A DNA stretch of 64,000 nt from Vespula vulgaris (GCF_905475345.1 NC_066588.1:6655501-6719500), one strand, 5' to 3'. Positions 24,464-38,094 are shown, counted from the first letter of the stretch. Translations and numbers: made by a program. Notes: a model not told the origin generated them from the letters alone.

Positions 24464-24540
24464 GAGAGAGAGAGAGAGAGAGAGAGTGAGAGTGAGAGAG
24501 AGAGAGAGAGAGGGGGGGGGAGAAAGATAGATAGAGAGAG
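24464..24540. repeat. (GA)n tract
   Basis: GA units with a short run of G. Confidence 0.9.
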
Positions 24541-27158
24541 AGCCATTAATAAGCTTTCGCCTAGAGACTAGGAGCTCTTGGCCAAGGGGTGCTTCTATGT
24601 ATACGGGAATGAACACGAGTAGATCCGAGCAAGATCTTAGCCGACTGTGTAGCTACCTTGGCCATGGTTAAGACCGAGTGTCTTCGCTTCTCAACGATGT
24701 CATCTGTGTCTAAGACGTTGCGCTAATTAGCTGTCTCCTTTAATTATGACGAGCTACTTTTCTTTTCCTTCGTACTTCCTCTTCTTTTTCTTTTTACTCG
24801 ATCCCTTGCGACATTTCGTTTTCTCACTGTTTGAAAATCTTACGATTTTTTTTTTTTGATTGTTTCATCTTTATCTCATTTAGGGATGTAATATTTCTTA
24901 GAGATTGTTTTTACTTTCGCGTATTCCATTGTTAGTTTCTTTCTATCGGTAAGAAAATAAAATGAAACATGATTTTTCATGGATACGATTTAATGTAATT
25001 TAATGGAGAGTATAAACACGGTCTTAAGGTAATTCTCGCGTCTTGGCATCGAGTGGGGTTTGCTTAATTGCTTCTATCTGGGCCGAAACTTCATCCACAA
25101 TCCCCTCATTAGATGTTGACGAGCGTGCGGGAATTTCAGAACCTCGGAAAACCTCTAAGGAGCTTAAGGGTGCTTAATTACGATGAGCTTTTAAGTCATG
25201 TCAACGGTATGCTTAAGGTATGTTACATTGTGAAAAGTAACTTATGTTGTCGATGATCGATATCGTGATATTAATATTCAAACTTTTAATTATCAATATC
25301 TCAACTTTTTTCTAATATTTTTCACGAGTTTAAACCTTATCGATCATCTCTTTTCATGCATTTTATATAACGTATACTAGATACTATCTTACACGAAGAG
25401 ATCTCTAAAGAAACCGCTTGGCATTATGAAAACTTGTGCACTTATCTCGTTGGCACTTCTATGAGCGTAAAATTAAGCTATAAATTCGAAATTTACTTGG
25501 AGAACCTTCTAAATATTTTACAAAACGAGGAACGGGCCCGTGTAATTACGTCATATATTTCGCGGTGTGCTAACTTTGTCGCAAACTTTGGCATTGTAGG
25601 ATCTACCTCGAAGAGTGGCACCGTTGGGAGTGGGACGGACACGGGGCGGAGAGGGGGGGGCGGGTTAGTAGGGTGGATAGGAATAAGCTAAGTTATCGCA
25701 GGTATAACGTGAAATATTGTATTTTCTTATTTGATCGTGCGGCGTTGTTTCTGATTAAACTTTCAAACTTTCGTCAAATCTTGCAAATCTGTTTTGAAAA
25801 GCTTGTCATACTTATAATTAATCGTATTAAATAATTAATTTATACGGCCTATAATTTTATGTATCAGTAAATAAGGCGATTTCGTTTTATTGCGAGTTAC
25901 AAAGGGACGTCGAGACAAACGAAGAAATGAAAACGGAAGAGAAGGTTTTCGAGCTCGTGTTAGGGAGACCCTTTTACGTTCTTATTTCACACTGTATTCA
26001 GAGAGACGGTAATTATTAGCTCAGAAGTAAGAAACCGCTTTCGTATTTCGAAGAAAGTATAAGTTTAAACGACGTAGCAGAGATGGTGAACGAGTAAAAG
26101 GCGACAAATGTTTAAATTAAACGGCCGACCGAGCACGCGATGGGGTTTGAAAAGAATTTCTATTGAAGCTCGATACCCATACCCTTGATCGTTCTCGTCC
26201 AAATGACTTGCGACTCCACCCTTATTACGAGCCGAAATTTATCACGGAAATTTCGGAGAGTATTTTACCCGGATAATTGCTCCGCTTTATAAGAGCTATT
26301 CCCCTTCCGGACGAGCCAATATATAAGACGAAAGCGATCTCGGAAGATCTTCGTAGCTTCTCGGAATTTCCTTTCGATTCTCAGAGAGATCCTAGTAAAT
26401 TCAGTTTGCAAAATTCTCCAAGGTACTATTTTCTTTCGATCGTTATCAACATTTCTTTTATTTCCTTCAATAAAACGAGTAAGAGAAATATTATTCTCAC
26501 ATTGTTTCATATGTAAATTCACGATCTATTAACGAATTCATTACAAATTGACTCCGAGTAATTTGGAGTGTAAAAACTATCGATGGTATTTCAGTTTCAT
26601 CGTTTTCCTCCTTACACCTAACTACTTAGCACGGTATCTAAGTCATTAATAAAGCAAGATACGCCGACTAAGGAGTCGTCAAGCGGTTGGCCATTGTTTC
26701 GAAATTTAATCGTAGCAAGAGCATGGTCTATACCATATTCGTCCCAGCACCTAGACAGATACGTGTACATTGAGAAATCCCCGTTTATGGGTATACGAGC
26801 AACGAAGGTGTTTCAAAGCAGTCTCTGTTTCCTGGACTCCTAGCTAGCTTCTATATAGTGCCTTATCAGCTCCCTTCAACCTCTGAACACCGGGAACACC
26901 AGCTGAAGCAAGCAAGGAACCTACCCCGTTGCTGCCTCGAGCTTTCATTCCACATGCGATATTAAAGCGAGGGCAATTAGCCGTGAGGGGGTTGTTGTAC
27001 GTAGAAGGGTGGACGGGGTTGCTGCTGCGACGGCCTCAGAGCTGGCTTTCCCAGTCGTGCACTTGGTGGGGTCGTCTCGGATATGATTGGCTGTCAGCAA
27101 AGTTAATCCCAGGACCGGCCACACCCCGACATGTCTCAATCCAACCCCTCCTTTCCTT

Positions 27159-27162
<4 letters not shown>

Positions 27163-27204
<42 letters not shown>

Positions 27205-27290
27205 TCCCCTCTTTCTCTCTTCCCATCTTTCTCTCTCTCTCTCTCTCTTTCTCTCTCTCCCTTTCTCCCTCTCTCTCTCTCGCTCTACCA
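27163..27290. repeat. (CT)n tract
   Basis: CT dinucleotides with TTT and CCC interruptions over about 125 bases. Confidence 0.9.
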
Positions 27291-28391
27291 TTTCGTGAAT
27301 CCTATGTAGGAACTTTACCTTCTCCAATCCATTCAAAACGGGGATGAAAATTCATACAGCAAAGCCTCTTTTCGAGACACCGAATCCTTTTAACGTTCGT
27401 TGCTAGACAACGATTATTTGATGTGATGAGGAGATATTGTAATCCTAAGGATTTAGAAAAGGGTTGTCATAATATGTAGATATTATCACTCTAATTATCA
27501 ATTTATTTTAATTCGATAGATTTGTTAAGCGATGAAATAAATATTTGTTCTCTCTTCTTTTTTTTTTTTTGCTTTCTCTCTCCTTTCTTTTCTTTTTTCT
27601 TCGTGACGTTTATTCTAGTTCGCTCAGTTTATTTTATTCAATATTTTCTTTGCAACGAGATATTATATATTATTCAATAAATCCGTTATATGTAGTTATA
27701 TACAAAGTGATTAATGATGCTGAAGCACGGAATGATTTATTAGCGCATGTTTATTTATTCTCATGTATCGTAGACCTAATTTTCGATGTCTGCATCATGG
27801 AGAGGTGGTAATGATTTCGCTTACCTAATGCAATCCATCTTGTCGAGTCGACGACGACGAAGGGAAGGTAGAGAATACCTTAATGGATTTAGAGAAATTA
27901 TCGTATTTTCGAAGCTTTCCACGTTGGCTATGTCAGACTCAATAACGTTCAGTTTAGACGAAATCCGCTTGAAGAAGATGAAAGGAAGTTTAAGACCTCC
28001 ATCTAATAAGAGGTCCGTAATAAAAATTCCTAACAAAGTAAGAGGGGGGCGAGTCGAACGTAAAAGGGCGAGCGAAAGTATGGAGGAGTTTGTTCGGGAT
28101 AAACGATCGAAGGAGAGAGAAAATTAACTTTTCTCGTACGAAAGATCAAAGCTTTATAATAATGTTACGTCTTTCTTCTCTCTTTGCTCGATACGATAGT
28201 AAAATAGAAAAGAACGAATCGAATCAGGTACGTAGATTTGTGTCGATACTATTTGAAAATGAATTTAGAAAAAGAAAAGAAAAAAGGAAAAATATCTTAC
28301 AAATATATTCTTTAACAGATATTTATTGTTAATAAGGGTTCATAGTAAATCAGCACATATTTTTAGTCTCATGATGACATGTTCAGTATAT

Positions 28392-28447
28392 GTAATTAAT
28401 TACCGTGGACTGACGTTCGCCTGTTCATGTAAATACGCGTAATTACG
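28392..28447. promoter_or_regulatory. Two homeodomain-type palindromes (candidate)
   Basis: GTAATTAATTAC (28392-28403) is a perfect 12-base palindrome containing TAAT-TA-ATTA, the P2 arrangement bound by paired-class homeodomain dimers. CGTAATTACG (28438-28447) is a second perfect palindrome. Function is inferred from the motifs alone. Confidence 0.3.
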
Positions 28448-31036
28448 GTACAAACAAGTGGACGTTATTTCCTCGTTGAATAGGGAGCTATTCAGAGATG
28501 AGTTTTTCTACAGTCGCCTTGCGGATGGCTGGTCTGAAAGGCGGGTTTTCTAACGTCTTGACGTCTCTCTTTGATATACTTAGACTCGTTCTAATATACG
28601 TGGAAATAATTCAGATAACGTTCGATCGTGTTTCTCAGAAATTTGTTAAAATATGGGTTTATGGAGATTATGGAGAACGACAAAGGTGTTGGAGAAGAAT
28701 GTCGACGAAAAGAATTTCAATGAAACTTACGTCAAATCAGGTCCAAAGCTTTTACACTTGGTGTCCACTACTGAGTAAGTACAAATTTACAATCTGACAT
28801 TTTATTCCAATGTTTCATTTCAATTCTAATCGTACGCAATGCATTTAATACTTCTTTCTATTGAATTATTGCTCGTACTCGGAAGTATAATTAGCTATAT
28901 TATTAGCCATGCTTCATCTCTATTAATTACGTAGCATGTACACGTTACTCATTTACAATAGAATACTTTGTATCGATCGCAGTGATGCGGTTTTAGAAAA
29001 GTCATTTAGATTCAATGCTCTTTATAAATGATACGTTATATCGTGTATAACATTTATTAGTATAAATAAAATCAAATCATAGCGATGAAGTCTTACAAAA
29101 GATTCATCTTTTTTCTTTAAATAACATAGTTATATATGTATATACATTTATATGTTGTACTTACATGACGAAAAAAAAAATGAAGAATCACGTGTGTGTT
29201 CGTTTAGATTCTCCAAAGTTTCTATTAAACTTTATTAAGTTCTTGGGAAAGTTCTTGTCTAAGTATCATGTTTAGTCTCTTGGTTCGTTTGATTATAAAT
29301 ACTGTTGGTCTTCCATGAAACACGATTAACCTTATAATTTATTTCATTATCTATCTAACAAAGGAAATTTACATCCCAAGTATACATTCTAATTAACGTT
29401 TTACGTCGACGTTCACGTCTTAGAATCGTTACATTTCAGAAGGAATAGGTTCTACAAATTCGTCAATAATTTAACAATAAAATGTCGATGGTAGAAGAAG
29501 CTTTGGAATTTCGTAACGTTTCAATTTCACGCCAGTGAATACAGCCTTTGGTGTAATTCCTCCAAGGATCCTTTCTAATATCACACACCGTGAAATTTTC
29601 TTATCCGTGTATATGTAAAAAGAAAGATTTCAAAAGTTTCTAAATCGTTTAGGTATACCTACGTATTAAATTCAAATTTAGATCTCAATTTCTTGCTGTT
29701 GTTCATTCATTCGATTAGATTAAAAATGTGTCATTGGACACGTTCCTCTAATCAATTGCAAGACGCAGGAATTTTTAGACTATGATCGCGATGATGTCAT
29801 TGCATTTGTGAATTATCAGTTTGTCGTCAACGGATGTGTCTAGAAATTCTGTGAAAAATGCTTTTTTTTTAACACACTTACTATTTTTATATATATTATA
29901 TATAAATCTCTTAAGAAAAAAAATTATATTTATAATTATTTTGTTTCCTGTTACAAATACTTATGATATTACGTGGAAATCTATTTTAAATAATAAGGAA
30001 AAATTTAAGTGAACTGTTACGAATAAATTTAATAGGAAACACATAAATGTTACTCGTATCGTATGAGTATTTATTTATTGAGATAATAGCTATTTATAAA
30101 TCGCGTGTATCTTTGATGCGCAGAAGACCTTACGTATTAAAAAAGAAACATCGTTAGAAATTCAGGCTGAGATCTTCGGGCATTGTTCCCCATTGTGTAG
30201 CAACGTTGAACGTGTCGTAGTTTTCATTCATTGTTTAAATCGTTACCATGCGTAGCATGCAACTCCATAAAATAAAAATGATATATTCGACAACGCAACA
30301 TAATCATCGCTTTTAAAGATTCTCTTGTTGCTTATTCTAATAATTTGTTATCGTTATTTCGTCGTCAACGTTATACCGTTACGTCCTTTATTTCATCGTG
30401 TCATCGTGGCCGTTCATTTTTCGTCATGGTGTCATCGTAAAAAAAAGAAAAAATCTTGAAAGTTCACCGAATATATATAGACATCATTTTTAAATAACAA
30501 AAATTAGCGTCTTATCAATTTATATCAATTTATTATGCGATACATTTACGATTGTTCATTTAAACGTGATATGTAACTTGCAACGTATCGAATAAAATTC
30601 GTTTGAAAAATATAGTCGAAACAATGACGTTCGGGAAAAGGTAAATAAACTTCAAGACACCATAGACAAACCCCTTCTCCCGGTGCATGAATTCACAATC
30701 AGCTGGACTGTCGTTGGGCTTTCCCGCTTGCTTTAGCCTTTCCTGCGAGCCTGTTCAGTCGTACACTTTCTATTCTATACATCGGACCCTTCGTCGACAC
30801 GGATATATTCAATTCTAAAGTTGTACAGATTATAAACAAAAGTTAATCATCGAATCAATAATAGAATAAGTTGGATATCAAATATATTCGGGAAGCACCT
30901 GTTAAAACAATCATGAGTGAAAATGGAAAATCTTATTTAATATTGCGTCTAGACGAAGACAAAGACAATTTGTAAAAATGAACGGAATTCGAAGTCGATT
31001 ATTTATTTAAGTTCAAGATTTTCATGGATCGTTGAA

Positions 31037-31431
31037 ATGTGCGAACGATTGTGTTTATCTAACAAACGTGCAAATATATTTTCGAGGGAATATTTGACGA
31101 ATAAAAACTTGTCGATCATGACCGACAATGAGCCCGAAATAAACAACGTTTGTTTACGTAAGGAAGGACAATGGAAAACGAGAACAAATCATTCGACCTC
31201 TTCGTCCAATTCGAACTCTTCGAATTCGTTTATTTATGTAGCCGTGGAAGAAGTATCGGCAGTATCGGAATGGGAGTCGGTGACGAAGGACGCGATCACG
31301 GAGAGTATTCGAGTTAACAGTGTTTCGCAAAAATACTGCAGTTCTAAAAGTAAAGATTCGTGGTATTTGAAACTGAAACGTGAGATATTGAAGAGTCTAC
31401 GGAATAAGATTTATCCGGTTGCTATAGCTGG
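31037..31431 (+). CDS. Candidate first coding exon, partial; possibly an alternative start of the Unc-13-4 gene
   Basis: An open frame starts at ATG 31037, with a second ATG at 31118 in TCGATCATGACC that may be the true start. It runs to a strong GTGAGT donor after 31431, leaving phase 2. The encoded segment is non-repetitive apart from a Ser/Asn stretch, and ends in a basic patch (LKLKREILKSLRNKIYPVAI). There is no signal peptide. Codon composition resembles the real exons of the window. A phase-2 end fits the acceptors of the + strand exons at 40606 and 41379, so it could be a distant alternative first exon of the Unc-13-4 gene. It could equally begin an unrelated gene whose other exons were not found. 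No domain was recognised. Confidence 0.4.
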
Positions 31432-32665
31432 GTGAGTCATGTATCAATATTCATTATATATATCTATTAGAAAAATCGATTAATATAAGATTAGTTATAC
31501 TTTCCGTGTAAGAAAGAAATTTATCAGTTTTGCGATAACGAAGGTAATACTAGCGGATATAATTTAGCGATAGAATACTTCTCACGCTTTTTTTTACAAA
31601 GATATTTACTGAATTTACTACAGTCTACAGTAAGGGGAGAGTTTACAAAGGTTCGGAAATGCGAGCGGAAAAGCATGTAATTCTCTCGCATAGAAATGTT
31701 CTGGTGTGGATGAGTCATCCCGGTAAACGATAGTCTCTGATATAAGTACTACAAGTTCAGGGCCGAAGGTAGGAAGCAAAGACGTTCAATTTTTAAGAAC
31801 TTATAATTTTGTGTTTGTTGTTGTTACGTTCGTCTTTGTCTTTTTCAACCAAGCGAAGTTTTTATTTATTAAATTAGTCACTTGTAACTTTTACGTTATT
31901 TCTACACATACGTTTCTTGAAAGGAAATGAAAGTGATTGTTTCTTTTCATGAGGTAAATGTACTATTTTTTCGACCCTGCATGAAGATAAAAAGACACGT
32001 TCACGCGCGTGTGTGCATGACACGCTGTTGCGCGGCACGCGTGTAATGGACTTCCTGTGTCCATCGGACCTGAACGCACCGGGGTCCACGCTCCGTGATT
32101 CGACTTGTCCTATCTACTTTCCTGAAAACACAGGAACGTGATACACGGTCTTCTGGATTATTTATTTATTTATTTATTTTTATCATTTTTTAAGATCGTT
32201 GGTAATGCTAAAATAATTGAAAGATTCGTATCTATTTAATCTAAAATTTCAATCTTCGTTTTATCTTTCGTCACGAGATTTGATTGAAATTTTTCAGCGG
32301 CTACAACTCGATCTTTTTTCATGTTTACAGAGAAAATTATATAACGTTAAATTTGTAATATAACTTATATTACACCGTACTAAAAGTATAATTTATATTT
32401 AACAAACGTTAATCGTCGTATATGAATGAATTAATTTTATGACGAAAAAATTTGTAAAAGACAGATATGTGAATATATGAGTCAGGAGTAATATAATCTT
32501 TTATTAAACTTTTTTGTTCTATGTGTTGGTGTCTACAAAGATACGAATAGATAAATACATAGATATGACTTACGAGGAAATTTGCGAGAATTACAATTGT
32601 AATAGGAATGAAATCAAAAAGTGGAAATTATCAAAGATAAGATCTTCTTGAGCATACACTCTTAC
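31432..32665. other. Non-coding stretch, no gene seen
   Basis: AT-rich DNA between the 31-kb exon and the serine protease 3' end. It holds a TTTA repeat near 32157-32180. A TTTATT at 32500-32505 (AATAAA on the minus strand) is 161 bases beyond the protease stop and may be its poly(A) signal. Confidence 0.4.
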
Positions 32666-33764
32666 TTATAATTTTGTAATAATCTTGATCCATTCACGAT
32701 AGTAAAAGATTTTTGCGTAAACTCCAGAAACCTCGCCGCAATTATGGCCAAAGGATACGATGCCATAAATCGTGCGAACATCAGCCAATGGACCGCCGGA
32801 ATCTCCGTAGCATGAATCCTTGCCGCGTCTACCGTAACAGAGATGACGATCCCTTCTAACGAGTAATTTATACAATGGTACAGAGTTGACACAGGCTTTA
32901 AATGGAACGTAAGGAATGTTCACAGTCATCAGAATACGATGAGAGTTACTCTGAAAAAAAAAAAAATCTTTTCGATGATAAAAATATTAATTAATTTAAA
33001 CATTTTCTTACGGTATATTTTTTTTATTTTTTTTTTTTTTTTACGTTCAAAGAAGAATGTCCCCAGCCAGAAACGTAAAGTCTACGTGGTATTTTATTGT
33101 TGTTCGGTAAACCAATCGGTTGAATCATCGAAGAGAATCGAAAGGGTGGTGTAACCTTGAAAAGGGCAATATCGTGATAATATATTTTCGTAGACCAGTA
33201 TGGATAGATCGTCTCATTATAAGCATAAATTTTTTTAACTCTGTGTAATGTTCCACCGTGATCGGTATAATTTGAGCCTGCACGAATGTAATAATAGTTT
33301 TGATCTATGGAATTACTGAAAACATATAATTAAATATACGTGTATAACGCATTGTGTAAGATAGAATGGATTAAAGAGTACATGTACAAGTTATTATTAC
33401 AAACAATGAAGCGCAGTAATCACCCATCTTCTTGACAATATATTTGCTCCGCATTGAAAATCATTTAATTCGTCATGAAGAGATACCTAGAAATTAATTT
33501 TTTTTTTTTTTATGAGAATTTTTGTAGAATGAATATAATTAACGATTTAGAAAATAGTAATGAAAACCATAAATGGACGCGATCTGATATTAATACGATA
33601 TCCTCCGATAATTCTAGGCTTAACATTATGCATTTCTTGTTCGTTACGTCCAGTAGGAGAACCTGAGAATATTAAAAGAATATTTAAATGCAATATATCT
33701 ACAAATAATAGAAATATTTTGTGTACTTACATATTAAGCAAATGAAAACGATGGTCCAAAGCAT
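32666..33764 (-). CDS. Secreted trypsin-like serine protease (S1 family), 256 aa
   Basis: Exons in transcript order: 33764-33731, 33662-33568, 33486-33401, 33315-33045 and 32950-32666. All close in phase (257 codons with stop). The signal peptide is MLWTIVFICLICS. Activation is expected after Arg28 (R|IIGG). The catalytic triad is visible: His70 in TALHC (Leu where Ala is usual), Asp120 in HDIALF, and Ser213 in GDSGGP. Asp207, six residues before the Ser, is the S1-pocket residue of trypsins, so cleavage after Lys/Arg is predicted. SFG follows where trypsins have SWG. There is no clip domain, so this is a plain one-domain secreted protease; the substrate (digestive, venom or haemolymph) cannot be told. 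The donor after exon 2 (GTTTTC) is weak, but the joined RPFMVSLH sequence is right for the family. Confidence 0.9.
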
Positions 33765-34275
33765 TCTTTTAAAATACGAGTTGAGAGGTAGAGCACTTGC
33801 TTATTACTTGTAACATTTGATGCGTCATTCCTCGTAAATGTCACCATAATTACATTTCCTTAATTTATTTTTTTTTGTTCATCGTTTGAGTTAAGATTAG
33901 CACGCTGTCGTAAACCATACATTTATTAGAACGTATTATTGTTTATCAATGATTTAAATACGAACCGTATAGATTTGTTAATCTTAAATTTATGCAACAT
34001 GACAAAATTTATAAGTTGAAGTTAGAATATTCTTTATAAGATGTATTGCATAAACAATTATATCTTACATTGTGAAGATTATCTCGAAATTTATATAACT
34101 CTAATTTCATAGACGAGTATTATAGGAATTGTTTGATGACGTCAATAATGGTATTACTTGCAGCACAAAATTTTATTTAGATATAAGTAGATATACACAT
34201 AGAATAATATTATATTTTATTTATACATTATTTATATTTATTCCTGATAATTATTTCACTCACAAGCTCTCATAT
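33765..34275. other. Intergenic spacer on the minus strand
   Basis: AT-rich stretch between the protease start and the 657-aa orphan stop. It must contain the protease promoter and the orphan 3' UTR. No clear motif was seen. Confidence 0.4.
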
Positions 34276-36636
34276 TTATTTTTTATCGTCGTACATAAAC
34301 ATCATTTTTCGAAGCGTTTCCATTTGAAAAGACATATCTTCATTTTGCGATAAATCGATTCGATTTCGTGGATTATCTTCGAAGATCAAGGATCTACGTT
34401 TGCGTTTTTGTGACCGTTTGTCTCTTATTTCGAACGAATTCATTTCCTCTTTATTAGCATTCCCGAGAGAGAACAACACAGAAATGAAACCGATAGTTTC
34501 CATGAACATAGCCGTTAGCAATAAATTATTCGCGAGATTAACCAGGATGCTTTTCTCGTACGCCGTGCGGACGTTTACACGATTCATCGATCGAATTAAC
34601 TTTTCGAAAGATTTATCCGCAGCTTCTTTCATCGCTGTAACATTCGATGGATCAGATTTTTTTAGCACGATCGATTACGGTAGATTTATTTGTATAATAT
34701 TTACTAATAGTATTAAGAAATTTTTTTTTTTTTAATAATTACCTTTTTTCGTCGTAATTAAAGCAGTTTCTTCATATTCGCTATCATCTTCTTCATCGGA
34801 TAATAGATCGGATAATTCATAAGAATTTTCATCCGATTCTATCGACAAAAAAGGCTGCGAGGTGGTCGACAATATCGTCTCATTTTTCTTTTCTTTTTCG
34901 TAATCGTAGAATAAAAAAAGCTTCGTCATCCAATCGGAAACACAGCTCAAAATTCGAAGATGACCGTACCAATTCTCGTTCATCGCCGTTTTAATTCCGT
35001 TCACAACGATCTTCTCGAATTCGATCATCGTGCGATGAATATTATCGATCGCTTCCAACGTTTTCAAGAGTAAACCTCTTTTATACAATGCCAAAGATTT
35101 AGATACTTTTTTATATCTAAGAAATAAGGTGATCTCAACGTTAAAATAAATTTAATTTAGTTGATCGCGCGTATAACAAAATTGTTAACAAATTTTATCG
35201 TACGTACTTTGCAGCTGCTTTTTCATTTCTCTTTTGAAGTTTCGACAATCTGTTGATCTTCTTGACTCCATCTTGATAAATCGAAAGATAATAACTTGTC
35301 TCATCGATGAGTTGCTTACCCCAAGGCGTCGTCGAAAGAACATTGCCTAGATTACTCGCAACTCGATGCAAAGGTGATCTTTTTGATAATCTTTGCCCTA
35401 ATAGACTCTCATAAACGTATTTTATTCGACGAGTAGGATCTTTAGGTATTCTTCGTCTCGTTTTACACTTTACATTCGCATTTCCATCGTCATCGAACAC
35501 AGCGATGCAATTACTTATATCTTCGATTCCGCTTAACCAATGATTTCTCAGGAAATCCTTATGATTATTGATCCCGTTATTCGAACGCTTTGTAGAATTA
35601 CGTTTCTGAGTAAACAGACACTCACTAAGATCTTTGAATTCCGTGATACAATCACGATTTAAACGACCAGAGCTATTGGAAACAAGGTTACAAAAGAGAA
35701 CGTGTAGTTGACCTAGAGATGAACCACTATTCGATGAACCGTTCGCTAAAGCAACCTCCAAACGAGATCCAAGAACTCTCAGAGTATGTTTAGGTGAATC
35801 CTTTGCCAAGTTAGCAAGAGCTTTGCTGAGAATAGAGATTCGGTTTCGACTGTTCCTTGTTTTCGATTTCGTGCAATCGCATAATCGATCACTGAACTCT
35901 GAAAGATCATCGATCGTTCCTAAAAATCGAGGATTTTCTGTTGCATTTGACACCTGTTTACAGATTTTAAAATATCTTAAAATAAGTGAAAAACAAAAGA
36001 AAAGAAAAACATTTACATTAGAATAAAACGTAGCTTATCGAAATGAACTTACTTTATTTTTAGATAGACCGAGATTGTGTCTATAAAGATAATGATTAAT
36101 GAAAGACGTCACTTCTTCTGTGATTCCTCCTAAATCATGTAGTAATAATGAACCTCGAAGTAAAACTTCGGGGAGCCAATCGTTAGATTTGATATTATGA
36201 ATAGCCGAATTTTGTTTATATCGATGAACGGTTGACGTTAATCCACAGGTTTCAGCAAAATTCATTAAATTTCTTCGTACCACGTGGCAAACTTCGGAAA
36301 TCGTTCGTTGAAGGCCATATTTTTCATTAGAAGTACTTCGTAGAGCTATCGGTCCTGATATCGGGCCAGCTAATTTTGTTAAAAAATTTTCAATCGCTCG
36401 TTCAGCTGGATTCACCTGTTTGGAACTTATAAATGTCTTCAACGAATCGTTAGTCCATGATTTCAATTGACGAGTGTTACTACTTGCAAAGATCATCGAC
36501 GTCAGACTCCCTAAAAATAAAATATATTTGTGATATTAATTTGAATTATTCTATCATTCTAATTAGACTATCTTTGATGATGTTTAGATGATTTTTTACC
36601 GAGACATAAAAAGAAGAGAATTCTCTTGGAACGCAT
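34276..36636 (-). CDS. Secreted or membrane-tethered orphan protein, 657 aa
   Basis: Exons in transcript order: 36636-36600, 36510-36053, 35953-35208, 35116-34743 and 34634-34276. They total 658 codons with stop, all in phase. The start is chosen because exon 1 plus exon 2 yields a signal peptide (MRSKRILFFLCLGSLTSM, residues 1-18). The body is mainly polar and looks alpha-helical, with scattered Cys (CHVVRR, CDCTKSK, CLFTQK). NATEN and several NSS/NGS sites could be N-glycosylated if it enters the secretory path. An acidic segment (about 510-530) precedes a hydrophobic stretch, about 567-595, that could be a membrane helix, followed by a dibasic tail (KRSQKRKRR) that might be cleaved or keep the tail cytosolic. 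No family was recognised. It lies next to the serine protease on the same strand and diverges from the Unc-13-4 exon at 37547. Confidence 0.72.
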
Positions 36637-36933
36637 GTTGACAAAACTGGATCTCTTAAAAAATACTCTTTCATCTTTTATAGCTTTTCCAGTCGATGAA
36701 TTGGAACGATTTTCGATAAGCACGTTTGAAATATTACAAATGAACGTCATTCTTTAAATTTTACTGCGTACAAATCATTGATATATCTCTAAGTTTTTTT
36801 TCTTATCGAGGAAGATTTCTTTTTTTTCTTTTTCTTTTTTTTTTATTTCAATCAAAAATATAGTTATACAGATTTATACGTATTAACACAAATATATATT
36901 ATTTTGATTTATAAAAAATAATATATGCTCATG

Positions 36934-36974
<41 letters not shown>

Positions 36975-37546
36975 TTATACACAAATATACTCGTGTATGA
37001 ACATATCATATAGTTTTCATTGGTGAAAGGCTCTTGTTGGCTACAACTGCCATCTAACGGGTGTACAAGAAGTTACGAAATTCTACTACGAGTTTTAGTG
37101 ATCATCTGCGGAGTAAAGACAGTATTGCCTTGACGTGTTCGTTCTATCGGCGCAACTGTCAGCCGGCACTTCTCATTGCATTTCCTCACGGAAAATCGAT
37201 ATACCTGTACGTATCGTTTCTCCTAGTATTCTTACGAAAGGAAAATCTAACGTGCGTTCGTCTTAAAAAAATCAAGGATCGTTCCGCATTTTTGTTGGCA
37301 CGAAACATAACGGTACACCCAAGAAAGAAAAAGAGAATGAAATAATGTATACGTGTGTGCGCGTGTGTATGTATGTGCTCGTTCGTGTATACGTGTTCGT
37401 GTAAAATAAAAGAAAGAAAAGTAAAAATAATATAATTATTAAGGCCGGAAATGATATATTGTTTTTAAGTATTTATTTGACATAAAAAATATATTGACCA
37501 TATTGATCATTATTCGTGACTGAGATCACATCGATCAATTCTCAAG
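36637..37546. promoter_or_regulatory. Divergent spacer between the 657-aa orphan and Unc-13-4
   Basis: 910 bases separating two genes transcribed away from each other. It holds a TA microsatellite at about 36940-36965 and a TGCCATCTAAC motif at 37048-37058 that resembles the fly CTCF core on the minus strand. Promoters for both directions are expected here, but no TATA box was identified. Confidence 0.4.
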
Positions 37547-38056
37547 ATGGACGAGGATGCCATGTGGAAGAATTTCTACCACAAAATTGTGGAAGAGAAA
37601 GAGATGAAAGAGAAGGAACAGAAGGAACGTACGGATCACGAGTTGAGGTAATAAATTTTCGTTCAAGGTTCAATGAAAATCAACTAAAATGTTAATCGAT
37701 GTAACAAAGTCTATAGAATAGTGGGTGTGTGTATGCGTATACATATATACATATAGTACAGTCGATAAAAAAATCTATAAGATAAATAGATTTAGTTTCG
37801 ATCGCATTTTGAAAAATATTTTTCTTTTTCAACATTCGAATTATAGCGGTACATACAATTTCAATAAAATGTAATAACGAGTAAAATTTAAACTAATTAT
37901 TAGTGTTATATTTTGAACGTGTTTACGATGCAACTACTTCTGTTACATCGCTACTGTCAGGATCTATTTATAAAGTTGAGAGTAAGCAAGGTAGAATCTT
38001 CACCGTCGCATTTTCGAAACGCTTTTGCATAGCACACGCCAGTGTTCTCCTAAATA

Positions 38057-38094
<38 letters not shown>

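Larger units (their letters stand above)
23305..31036. other. 7.7-kb gene desert upstream of the Not homeobox gene
   Basis: No supported exon on either strand. Parts at about 23700-24650 and 26600-27150 are richer in G+C and less repetitive, and could be conserved non-coding elements or untranslated exons. Such deserts often hold enhancers of developmental regulators; that is an inference here. Candidate homeodomain palindromes near 28392 are listed separately. Confidence 0.45.

Noticed and set aside
24018..24530. 170-codon + strand open frame upstream of the homeobox gene
   Set aside because: It ends in an Arg/Glu repeat from GA units, competes with frames on both strands, and has no recognisable protein character.
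26929..27309. 126-codon frame in a G+C-richer block
   Set aside because: The second half is a CT repeat. The first half has no splice context; the block is better read as non-coding.
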